A stretch of 64,000 bases of DNA, taken from CAYUQT01 sp964446835 (GTDB lineage Bacteria > Planctomycetota > Phycisphaerae > UBA1845 > JAFGLZ01). Under the pieces are notes generated by a model. It was not told the origin of the DNA. It saw nothing but the letters and a program-made list of their open reading frames with translations, and did not search any database. Positions 47,773-55,093 of this stretch are shown one piece after another (the first letter of the stretch is position 1; each line of letters begins with the position of its first letter). Where the stretch lies: NCBI GenBank assembly GCA_964446835.1, contig CAYUQT010000008.1, positions 124,001 to 188,000 on the forward strand. The letters run 5' to 3'. The translations under genes were made by a program, and so were the position numbers.

Positions 47773-49431
47773 ATGTCTCCACACGCGATGTTTGTGATTG
47801 TTCTGGGATTGCTGCTGGTGGTCAGCCTCGCCTGCCAGGCCGATCAAGGGGCCGACCGGGTCCGGGCGCCGGAATGCGCAGACGACATGTGGTACCCGAG
47901 CGACCCAGACAAGCTCGGACGCATGCTCGACGACTTCCTGAGCAAGGCCGACCCACCCCTGATCTCGGGCAAACCGGCGGGGCTGGTCTGTCCGCACGCA
48001 GGGATTCGCTATTCAGGCCCCGTGGCGGCCGCCGGCTACAAGACGCTCAAGGGACAATCCTACAAGAGGGTATTCGTCTTCGGCTTCAGTCACCGGCAGA
48101 CGTTTCGCGGCGGGGCCATCCTGCCGAAGGTGACCCATTACGCAACACCGCTCGGAACCATCCCCGTCGATCGCGAGGTGTGCGACAAACTGCTGGCATA
48201 CAAGAGCAAAGACTTCGCGCCCCACGAAGAGGTCCATCGGGGCGAACACTCGCTCGAAATCCAGCTCCCCTTCCTCCAACGGGTTCTGAAGGACTTCAAG
48301 CTGGTGCCGATCATGGTCGAGCAGTCGGACCCTCTCCTGATGGACCCCGTCTTCGGTCGTGGACAGAAGACCGGCCAGCAGGCCGGCGTCGATCCGCTCG
48401 TCTACGATCGGATGGCCGAGGCAATCGCCCCCTTCGTCGATGCCGACACCCTGATCGTCGCCAGTAGTGACTTCACACACTATGGTCCACGATTCTTCTA
48501 TGTCCCGTTCACCGACAACATCCCGGAAAACCTTCGGCGGATCGACCTGGCCGCAGCCGATCGAATCGCCGAGATGGACGTGCCTGGGTTCCTCAAGGCG
48601 CTGAACGACAACGGTGTGGGCAATCCGAACTACCGTCGCCCGCAGAGCATCTGCGGCTGGGGCACCATCACATTGCTGATGAAGGTACTGGGCAAGGTCG
48701 GCACGTATCGGGGTGTTCGGCTGGCCTATGACACCTCGGGGCACATGACCAACGACTATCAGCACTCGGTCAGCTACGTCTCCATCGGATTCAGCCGAAC
48801 GGGGGATCGCCCGCAGCCGACAGCATCGAATGCCCCCGCCGCCGATTCCGAAACGCTGAGCCCGAAGGAGCGCTCGACGCTGTTACAACTCGCCCGCGAC
48901 GCCGCAACCGCTGCCCTCGAAAAGAAGGGCCGGCTTGATCCGCGCTCGTCCAAGTACGAACTGACGGAAGCAATGCAGCGCCAGGCAGGCGCCTTCGTCA
49001 CGCTCCGAAATCGCGGCGAACTCCGGGGCTGCATCGGATCGATCGAGGCCCAAGGGTCGCTGGTGGATTCCGTCGTCGACAACGCCATCAACGCGGCCAC
49101 AAGGGACTACCGGTTCGCCGAGAAGCCCGTCACGACCAGGGAGATGCCCGACATAACCGTCGAAATCAGCGTGCTCTCGCCCCTGCAGCGCATCCAATCA
49201 CCCCAGGAGATCGTTCTGGGCAAGCACGGCGTGATCCTGAGCCGCGGAATGAATCGCGCCGTCTTCCTGCCCCAGGTGGCGACGGAGACCGGATGGAATC
49301 TCGAGGCCTTCCTCTCGCACCTGAGCCAGAAGGCCGGAATCTCCGCCGACGCATGGCAGAAGCCGGGAACGCGGTTCCAGGTCTTCACGGTCGAGGCCTT
49401 CAGCGATGAGCAGACACACAAGAACCGGTGA
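47773..49431 (+). CDS. Exported MEMO1-AMMECR1 fusion protein (AmmeMemoRadiSam B-A type)
   Basis: A 552-residue protein with an N-terminal signal (FVIVLGLLLVVSLAC, possibly a non-canonical lipobox). Residues about 38-345 are a MEMO1 domain keeping the metal-site residues known from human MEMO1: His75 (CPHAGIRYSG), His107 (FGFSHRQTF), His236 (SSDFTHYG) and Cys294 (SICGWG). Residues about 362-545 are an AMMECR1 domain with the hallmark LRGCIGS (417-423). In other bacteria the two occur with a radical SAM protein, which is not in this window; instead the next gene, overlapping by 26 bp, encodes a DUF362 protein. The biochemical role of the system is unknown. Confidence 0.88.
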   Translation: MSPHAMFVIVLGLLLVVSLACQADQGADRVRAPECADDMWYPSDPDKLGRMLDDFLSKADPPLISGKPAGLVCPHAGIRYSGPVAAAGYKTLKGQSYKRVFVFGFSHRQTFRGGAILPKVTHYATPLGTIPVDREVCDKLLAYKSKDFAPHEEVHRGEHSLEIQLPFLQRVLKDFKLVPIMVEQSDPLLMDPVFGRGQKTGQQAGVDPLVYDRMAEAIAPFVDADTLIVASSDFTHYGPRFFYVPFTDNIPENLRRIDLAAADRIAEMDVPGFLKALNDNGVGNPNYRRPQSICGWGTITLLMKVLGKVGTYRGVRLAYDTSGHMTNDYQHSVSYVSIGFSRTGDRPQPTASNAPAADSETLSPKERSTLLQLARDAATAALEKKGRLDPRSSKYELTEAMQRQAGAFVTLRNRGELRGCIGSIEAQGSLVDSVVDNAINAATRDYRFAEKPVTTREMPDITVEISVLSPLQRIQSPQEIVLGKHGVILSRGMNRAVFLPQVATETGWNLEAFLSHLSQKAGISADAWQKPGTRFQVFTVEAFSDEQTHKNR

Positions 49432-50470
49432 CGCCGCCTCCGCCGGCAATCCGCATCGAGGCGCCAGACCGCTGACGCGCCGGGAGTTCATCCGTGGACT
49501 TCCCGTCGCGGCAGGGATCACCGGCACGATGATCGGGTGCGGCCGGAGCGGGGGGGCGCCCATGCCGGCCGGACAGAAGGGCCCCTCGCGGGTCGTGGTC
49601 GGACGGGATGAACGTCTGGCAAAGGCGGCGCCCGCCGAACACGTCGATCTGCTCGTCCGGATGCTGGATTCCGCCGTCATGAAGCTGACGGGTGCCGCCA
49701 CCCCCAGGCAGGCGTGGTCGATGCTGTTCACCGCGCGGGATGTCGTCGGCATCAAGGTGAACACCCTCGGACGATCCACACACCCCCAGGTCGCGCAGGC
49801 AATCGCCGCCGGCATTCGACAGGCGGGTGTGTCACCCGACAACATCATCATCTGGGACCGATTCGACGTCGAACTGGCCGCCGCGGGCTACACGCTGAAC
49901 CATTCGGCCGGCGGCGTGAAGTGCTATGGCACCGACTCCGGACCGGAAGCACGGGGTGGCGGGTACGAATCGGAGATCGAAACAAGCGGCGAGATCGGAA
50001 GCTGTTTCAGCCGGATCGTCGCCCGAAAGGTCACCGCCCTGGTCAGCGTACCCGTGCTGAAACATCACGATCTGGCGGGCCTCAGCGGCTCCCTCAAGAA
50101 CTTCTACGGGGCAATCCACAACCCCAACAAATACCACGAAGACCATTGCAGCCCATATGTGGCCGACGTGGTGCGACACCGCTACATCGGCCCCAAGCTG
50201 CGTCTGGCCGTCTTTGATGGGATCCAGGCCCAGTACCATGCCGGCCCGGGCAAGCACCCGGCATTCAGTTGGCCTTTCGCCGGTCTGCTGGTAGGCACCG
50301 ACCTGCCCGCCACCGACCGAATCGCTGCGGAGATTCTCGACGCCCAGCGAACCGCCAAAGGGCTGAAGACGCTGGCTCAGGACCAGCGGCCTATTGACCA
50401 CGTCCTGTCAGCCGCCGAGCGAGGGCTCGGGGTAGCCGACCTCAGTAAGATCGAACGCATCGAGATATAA
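49406..50470 (+). CDS. Tat-exported DUF362 family protein
   Basis: A 354-residue protein. The N-terminus has a twin-arginine signal (TRREFIRGLPVAAGITGTMIGCG) whose tail could also act as a lipobox. The body shows the DUF362 pattern: VGIKVNTLGRSTHPQ, SPDNIIIWDR, PVLKHHDLAGLSGSLKNFYGAIHNP and LAVFDGIQ. No ferredoxin cysteines are attached, unlike some DUF362 relatives. Its ATG overlaps the end of the MEMO1-AMMECR1 gene by 26 bp, so translation is probably coupled and the two products probably work together outside the cytoplasm. The function is unknown. Confidence 0.85.
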   Translation: MSRHTRTGDAASAGNPHRGARPLTRREFIRGLPVAAGITGTMIGCGRSGGAPMPAGQKGPSRVVVGRDERLAKAAPAEHVDLLVRMLDSAVMKLTGAATPRQAWSMLFTARDVVGIKVNTLGRSTHPQVAQAIAAGIRQAGVSPDNIIIWDRFDVELAAAGYTLNHSAGGVKCYGTDSGPEARGGGYESEIETSGEIGSCFSRIVARKVTALVSVPVLKHHDLAGLSGSLKNFYGAIHNPNKYHEDHCSPYVADVVRHRYIGPKLRLAVFDGIQAQYHAGPGKHPAFSWPFAGLLVGTDLPATDRIAAEILDAQRTAKGLKTLAQDQRPIDHVLSAAERGLGVADLSKIERIEI

Positions 50471-50479
50471 TCGAGATTG

Positions 50480-50557
50480 AGAGGGCGAGGCCCCTTTCAT
50501 CCCCCCCTCCTGAGGGGCGATAGGGTATGCGGTCATTCCTCAGGAGCCTCGCCCTCT
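50480..50557. terminator. Large compound hairpin between convergent genes
   Basis: AGAGGGCGAGGC (50480-50491) pairs perfectly with GCCTCGCCCTCT (50546-50557). Inside, CTCCTGAGG (50507-50515) pairs with CCTCAGGAG (50538-50546), and an alternative CCCCTC-CT-GAGGGG is also possible. It sits between the DUF362 gene (+) and the Hsp20 operon end (-), so it is probably a bidirectional terminator, more elaborate than needed. Confidence 0.6.
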
Positions 50558-50594
50558 GACGCAGAACAACGGACATTCGGCGGACAGCCCGCCG

Positions 50595-51089
50595 TTACGA
50601 GTCCGTCTTGATGGCAATACGCTTGGGCTGGGCGTCCGGATGCTTGGCCGCCTTGATCGTCAGCAGCCCGTTCTTGAACTCCGCCTCAACCCGATCCGGA
50701 TCGACGGAACCCGGCAGCCGGATGCTCCGGCGGAATTCGCCGAAACGCTCCTCGCGGTAGCGCGAGCCCCGACTCTCGGATCGCTCCTGACGGCTGGAAG
50801 CCTTTACGGTCAATACGCCGTCGGAAACCCGGACATCCACATCCTTCGGGTCCACGCCGGGCAACTCGGCCTCGACAACCACCGAGTCCTCTTTCTCGTC
50901 GACCCTCACGCGGGGCCCCAACGACCCCGCCGCATCCCAGAATTCCTGAGCCGTCCAGCCCCATGGATCGCGCCAGAACCGATCGAAGAGGTCATCAACC
51001 TGATCCCGGAATCTCACCAGCGACTGGTCGATCGGCGAAAGAGACTGGACCGGTTCAGTTCGCTTGTTACGCCACGGTATAAGGTTCAT
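50595..51089 (-). CDS. Hsp20 family small heat shock protein (third of three)
   Basis: A 164-residue ATP-independent chaperone that holds unfolding proteins. The alpha-crystallin domain spans about 50-150 (VEAELPGVDPKDVDV, DGVLTVKA, FRRSIRLPGSVDPDRVEA, NGLLTIKA), ending in the oligomerising I-x-I motif (RIAIK). GAGG seven bases before the ATG at 51089 supports this start over the upstream ATG at 51101. It follows the second Hsp20 gene by 63 bp. It is more Arg/Ser-rich than its neighbours between strands (RQERSESRGSRYREERFG). Confidence 0.93.
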   Translation of the reverse strand: MNLIPWRNKRTEPVQSLSPIDQSLVRFRDQVDDLFDRFWRDPWGWTAQEFWDAAGSLGPRVRVDEKEDSVVVEAELPGVDPKDVDVRVSDGVLTVKASSRQERSESRGSRYREERFGEFRRSIRLPGSVDPDRVEAEFKNGLLTIKAAKHPDAQPKRIAIKTDS

Positions 51090-51152
51090 GGAACACCTCA
51101 CCTTCTCTGTGTTCTTGCCGATTCACACATGCCGGACGATCGCGGGTCCGCA

Positions 51153-51551
51153 TCAGCTCGTGCGAACCTGGATCTTCCGGGGCAACAACTCCTGCGACTT
51201 GGGCAAGTGCAGCGTCAAAACGCCTTCCCTGTACTCGGCCGAAATGCCCGCAGGATCGATCCCTTCGCCCACGCGGAAGGTTCGCTCGTAGTCACCCTCG
51301 CCGTACTCCCTCAGCAGGAAGTCCGTCGAACGAGGATCATGCCGGCGATCGACGCGGGCATGGAGCGTCAGCAACCCTTGCTCGTAGGTCACATCGATCT
51401 GATCGAATCGCGTGCCGGGCACATCGGCTCGAACCAGATACTCCTTTTCGCTTTCACGAATATCCACATACGGACTGTAGAACGGACCACCCCGAACCGC
51501 TTCGGGATGCGGTGTCCCTTCACGCTTGTGAACCAGTGCGTCATCGGCCAT
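51153..51551 (-). CDS. Hsp20 family small heat shock protein (second of three)
   Basis: A 132-residue small heat shock protein with a short N-terminal arm and an alpha-crystallin domain from about 25 (YVDIRESEKEYLVRADVPG, EGVLTLHLPKS) and a variant C-terminal I-x-V (KIQVR). TAAGGAG precedes the ATG. It is 12 bp from the first Hsp20 gene. It is the most divergent of the three, lacking the usual DGVL in the first position (YEQGLLTLHARV). It may co-assemble with the others. Confidence 0.92.
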   Translation of the reverse strand: MADDALVHKREGTPHPEAVRGGPFYSPYVDIRESEKEYLVRADVPGTRFDQIDVTYEQGLLTLHARVDRRHDPRSTDFLLREYGEGDYERTFRVGEGIDPAGISAEYREGVLTLHLPKSQELLPRKIQVRTS

Positions 51552-51563
51552 GGTTGTTTCTCC

Positions 51564-51998
51564 TTATTCCGTCTTGATGCTGATCTTCTTGGGGCGCGCC
51601 GCCTGGCTCTTGGGCAGAGTCAGGGTCAGCACACCGTCGCGAAGCGTCGCCTCAACCTTCTCGGCGTCGATGTCCACCGGAAGCGTGATCGTGCGGGAAA
51701 ACTCGCCGACCGCCCGCTCCTGGCGATGAACGACGACGTCCTTCTCTTCCGGGGCCTTTCGCTGTCCCTTGACCGTCAGTTCGTTTCCAACGACGTAGAT
51801 CTCCAGTTCGTTCATGGAGACGCCGGGAATCTCGGCCTCGGCATACAGCGTGTCCTGGCCCTCCCACACGTTCAGTGCGGGAAACACGTTCTTGCGAACT
51901 GACGCCGCAGGACCCCCAAACCATCCATCCATCAGGCGGTCCATCTCACGACGCAGTTCGTACAACGGTACACCAGGTAACATCTGATTCAGCAACAT
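51564..51998 (-). CDS. Hsp20 family small heat shock protein (first of three)
   Basis: A 144-residue small heat shock protein with the standard layout: N-terminal arm with MLPGVPLYELRREMDRLMD, alpha-crystallin domain (about 38-135: NVWEGQDTLYAEAEIPGV, DGVLTLTLPKS) and the I-x-I tail (KKISIK). AAAGGAGG before the ATG is a strong ribosome binding site. It heads a three-gene cluster of related chaperones. No CIRCE element is seen upstream; an imperfect candidate site CTGAA-6-TTCAG lies at 52054-52069. Confidence 0.94.
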   Translation of the reverse strand: MLLNQMLPGVPLYELRREMDRLMDGWFGGPAASVRKNVFPALNVWEGQDTLYAEAEIPGVSMNELEIYVVGNELTVKGQRKAPEEKDVVVHRQERAVGEFSRTITLPVDIDAEKVEATLRDGVLTLTLPKSQAARPKKISIKTE

Positions 51999-52376
51999 GG
52001 TGCAAACCTCCTTTCATTCACCGGTCTGATCCGACCGATTCGTATTCGGGTTTCTGAAGGGATGTTCAGCAAAAGGCATGCCAGCACCAAACCGACGGCC
52101 CGCCAGACAAGGGTCCGATAAGGCCGTGCGCAAACCCAATGCAATGACGGGCTTAGGAAACAGACTCATCGGCCCTTCTCAGAGTGCCGCCCGGCGGAGC
52201 CTGTCAATTCGACGGCTTCGCCAAAATTGCAGGCAGATGCTTGCGATCGATTCGAGAAACCGGTGCTGGTGTGCAGCGACGGATATCGACGTGCGGTCAC
52301 GTCGATCATACAGAGGAATGAAGCGGCGACAAAAGAAACTCGCCGAGCCGAGTGAGGCCCAAAGCAGGAGGGCCAA
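51999..52376. other. Intergenic region upstream of the Hsp20 cluster
   Basis: About 380 bp with no convincing gene. It should contain the promoter of the Hsp20 operon on the minus strand. The inverted repeat CTGAA (52054-52058) / TTCAG (52065-52069) lies about 55 bases before the first ATG. I see no CIRCE sequence and no clear sigma32-type promoter. Confidence 0.4.
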
Positions 52377-52407
52377 AGTGGTCCCGACCCGAAAGATCGG
52401 GACCACT
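52377..52407 (-). terminator. Hairpin downstream of serA
   Basis: AGTGGTCCCGA (52377-52387) pairs perfectly with TCGGGACCACT (52397-52407) around a 9-base loop, 12 bp past the serA stop. Only three T follow on the minus strand, so it is a strong stem with a weak U-tract. Confidence 0.6.
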
Positions 52408-52418
52408 CGACCCGTGAC

Positions 52419-54026
52419 TCAATGATGATTCCGTTCGATCGTCGACAACGAAACGGTTCGTACCGACCGGATCGGCGGTCGGCGCGCCTGGAGTTCTTCG
52501 AGCACGCCCGGAGGCGCAGCCTCGTCGATCTTCAGCACGAACAGGGCTGTCTGATCGCGCCGCGAAACGGTCATATCCGCAATGTTCACGTGCCGGCTGC
52601 CCATCAGTGTGCCGACCAGCCCGATGACGCCCGGCAGGTCGTCGTTGCGGATGATGATCATGTGCCCCTCGGGCACCATGTCCATGCGATAGCCGTCGAT
52701 CGCCAGCACGCGAGGCTGGTTGTCGGCGAACACCGTTCCCTCGATGCTGTGCGGCGTCGTACCCGACTGCACGGACAGCACAATGGCTTCGGTGAAGTCT
52801 TCGCTCTTCTTGGTGTTCGTCACTCGAACCTGAATGCCCCGATCGGCCGCCACCGAGTCGGCATTGATCAGATTGATGGCCGTACCCAGATGGGGACGGA
52901 GCAGCTCGGTCAGAAGGTGTCTGGCCAACGTCCCGCTCATCGGCTCCAACGAGGCCCCGTATAGGGTGATGTCCACGTTGCCGATACCCTCTGTGGACAG
53001 CGTCGAAAGAATCGCGCCCATCCGACGGGCCAAATCCACGAACGCCTTCTCTCGCTGGCTCATCGGGGCCCGGAAATCCGTGACGTTCACCGCCGACGTG
53101 ATCTGACCGGTCAGCAGAAACTCCAGCATCAGGTCCACAGCCTCGACGCTGACGGCCAGTTGGGCCTCCTTCGTACTGGCACCCAGGTGCGGCGTGCAAA
53201 CCACCTGATCCAACCCGATCAGCGGATTGTCCTTGGGAGGCTCCGAGGCATAGACGTCAACCGCCACACCGGCCAGCTTGCCCTCTTTGATCCCCTCGGC
53301 CAAAGCACCCTCGTCGATGATCTCACCGCGAGCACAGTTGATGATCCGCAGACCCGGCTTGGCCTTGGCCAGCAACTCGCGGTTGATCATCCCCCGCGTC
53401 TGATCCGACATCACGGCGTGGATCGTCAGATAGTCACACTGAGGTACGAGATCCTCCAGCTTGCCGACCAGCTTGACCTTGCCCTCCAACGCCGTCTCGC
53501 CCTTGTAGAAGGGATCGTACGCCAACACCTTCATGTTGAAACCCAGCGCCCGAGCCGCCATCGCACGACCGATGCGACCCAGACCGATCACGCCGAGCGT
53601 CTTCTCGGCCAGTTGCGTCCCCATGAACTGATTGCGCTTCCACTGACCCTGCTTGACGTGCTGGCACGCCGCGGGAATCTGCCTCGCCAGCGACAGCATC
53701 AACGCGAAGGCGTGCTCGGCCGTCGAGATCGTGTTGGCATCCGGCGTGTTCATCACCAGAATGCCCGCACGTGTCGCGGCTTCGAGATCGACATTATCAA
53801 CCCCCACCCCCGCTCGCGCCACCGCTTTGAGCTGCCCGGGGTTGACCAGAACCTTCCGCGTCACCTTGACGCCCGACCGGATGATCATCCCGTCGTAGTT
53901 TCCGACGATGGCGGCCAGCTCATCCTCACTCAGGCCGGTTTTGACATCAAACTCCACGCCCTGCGCCTTGCGCAACCGCTCCAGACCTTCGTCCGCCAAC
54001 TTGTCCGCCACCAGCACCTTCGCCAT
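52419..54026 (-). CDS. serA: D-3-phosphoglycerate dehydrogenase
   Basis: SerA oxidises 3-phosphoglycerate with NAD, the first step of serine synthesis. The 535-residue form is the long type I enzyme: substrate-binding and Rossmann domains (TLGVIGLGRIGRAMAA), catalytic Arg (INCARGEII), Glu (VYASEPPKDN) and His (CTPHLGASTKEA), then the intervening domain (about 320-450) and a C-terminal ACT domain (IIIRNDDLPGVIGLVGTLMG) that normally binds serine for feedback inhibition. An AGGAGAG precedes the ATG, and an extended -10 promoter lies 48 bases upstream. It is monocistronic. Confidence 0.96.
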   Translation of the reverse strand: MAKVLVADKLADEGLERLRKAQGVEFDVKTGLSEDELAAIVGNYDGMIIRSGVKVTRKVLVNPGQLKAVARAGVGVDNVDLEAATRAGILVMNTPDANTISTAEHAFALMLSLARQIPAACQHVKQGQWKRNQFMGTQLAEKTLGVIGLGRIGRAMAARALGFNMKVLAYDPFYKGETALEGKVKLVGKLEDLVPQCDYLTIHAVMSDQTRGMINRELLAKAKPGLRIINCARGEIIDEGALAEGIKEGKLAGVAVDVYASEPPKDNPLIGLDQVVCTPHLGASTKEAQLAVSVEAVDLMLEFLLTGQITSAVNVTDFRAPMSQREKAFVDLARRMGAILSTLSTEGIGNVDITLYGASLEPMSGTLARHLLTELLRPHLGTAINLINADSVAADRGIQVRVTNTKKSEDFTEAIVLSVQSGTTPHSIEGTVFADNQPRVLAIDGYRMDMVPEGHMIIIRNDDLPGVIGLVGTLMGSRHVNIADMTVSRRDQTALFVLKIDEAAPPGVLEELQARRPPIRSVRTVSLSTIERNHH

Positions 54027-54073
54027 CGGAATCTCTCCTGAACAAGGGTATTGCCTGTACTTCCAGACGCGGC

Positions 54074-54082
54074 ATTATATCA
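54074..54082 (-). promoter_or_regulatory. Extended -10 promoter of serA
   Basis: On the minus strand TG-A-TATAAT (54082-54074) lies 48 bases before the serA ATG. A TTGCCA is present but 14 bases away, too close for a normal -35. The nine-base element is identical to that of the MEMO1-AMMECR1 gene. Confidence 0.5.
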
Positions 54083-54265
54083 TGTACGACGCGTGGCAAG
54101 ACATGTTCGCCGGGACCGATCCAGGCGGGACCCGGGGAACGTCGCACGCCGGCGTGAGGCCGCAGAGTTTCGTTCGAGAATCCCATGGCGGATTGTCGTT
54201 ACAGTACGTGAACTCCGGGCCTTCTGAATGCAACCAGCCCCTGGAACCTCTAGGAGGGCGACACC

Positions 54266-55048
54266 ATGATATCCCGCTGCAACGACAATCGAATTCTGTG
54301 GTATGGCGCCGTAGCGCTGGGCCTGATCGGCGGCTGTGCGGCACCCTCTGCCCATGTCACGCCTGCTAAGGATACCCCTAAGATGATTCAGACGGGTTTT
54401 CTCGATCAGTCCATTTCGCTGAGCGACGGATCCACACGACGATACGTCATCTTCATTCCGCGAGCCTATGATCCCTCGAAGAAATGGCCGGCCATCCTCT
54501 TCCTCCACGGCGCAGGCGAACGCGGCGAGGACAACCAGGTCCAGGTGAAAGTCGGCCTCGGACCGGTCATCCGCCGCCAGGAAAATCAGTTCGGCTTCAT
54601 CACCGTGCTGCCCCAATCCGCACCGCAGGCATGGTGGACCCACCCGAAGGAAAAGGAATACGCCCTCGCGGCACTGGAAAAGACTCGCAAGGACTATTCC
54701 ATCGACCCCCGCCGAATCTATCTCACCGGCCTGAGTATGGGAGGCGCCGGAACGTGGGCCCTGGCGGCAGACCAGCCCCAGACCTGGGCCGCCATTGCCC
54801 CCATCTGCGGCCCGGCTGACCCGACCGCCGCCCCCAAGGTCGTCCACCTGCCCTGCTGGTGTTTCCACGGCCAGGCCGACGACACCGTCAAGGTCGCCCA
54901 GTCACAGAAAATGATCGAAGCCCTGAAGTCCCTGGGCGGGCAACCTCGATATACCGAGTACCCCGGCGTCGGACACAACAGTTGGGACAGGGCCTACGGC
55001 ACCGCCGAACTCTTCTCCTGGTTCCTGGCGAACCCGCGGAAACTCTAG
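54266..55048 (+). CDS. Lipoprotein alpha/beta-hydrolase, CE1/dienelactone hydrolase-like esterase
   Basis: A 260-residue envelope esterase. TAGGAGGG seven bases before the ATG fixes the start. A lipobox (GLIGGCAAP) makes it a probable lipoprotein. The alpha/beta-hydrolase core is clear: LFLHGAGERGEDN (oxyanion strand), nucleophile Ser157 in GLSMGGAG, Asp in GQADDTV and His in GVGHNSWD. This class includes feruloyl and acetylxylan esterases, so deacylation of plant or algal polysaccharide is likely but unproven. The next gene follows within 50 bp. Confidence 0.85.
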   Translation: MISRCNDNRILWYGAVALGLIGGCAAPSAHVTPAKDTPKMIQTGFLDQSISLSDGSTRRYVIFIPRAYDPSKKWPAILFLHGAGERGEDNQVQVKVGLGPVIRRQENQFGFITVLPQSAPQAWWTHPKEKEYALAALEKTRKDYSIDPRRIYLTGLSMGGAGTWALAADQPQTWAAIAPICGPADPTAAPKVVHLPCWCFHGQADDTVKVAQSQKMIEALKSLGGQPRYTEYPGVGHNSWDRAYGTAELFSWFLANPRKL

Positions 55049-55093
55049 CCGGCGACGACCCGAACGCCCTCGATCGCTGCCATGAGGTTTGGT

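Noticed and set aside
52078..52425. 115-residue plus-strand frame upstream of the Hsp20 cluster
   Set aside because: AAAGG is only one base from the ATG, the composition is Arg/Ser-rich without motif, and the frame runs through the serA terminator into the serA end.
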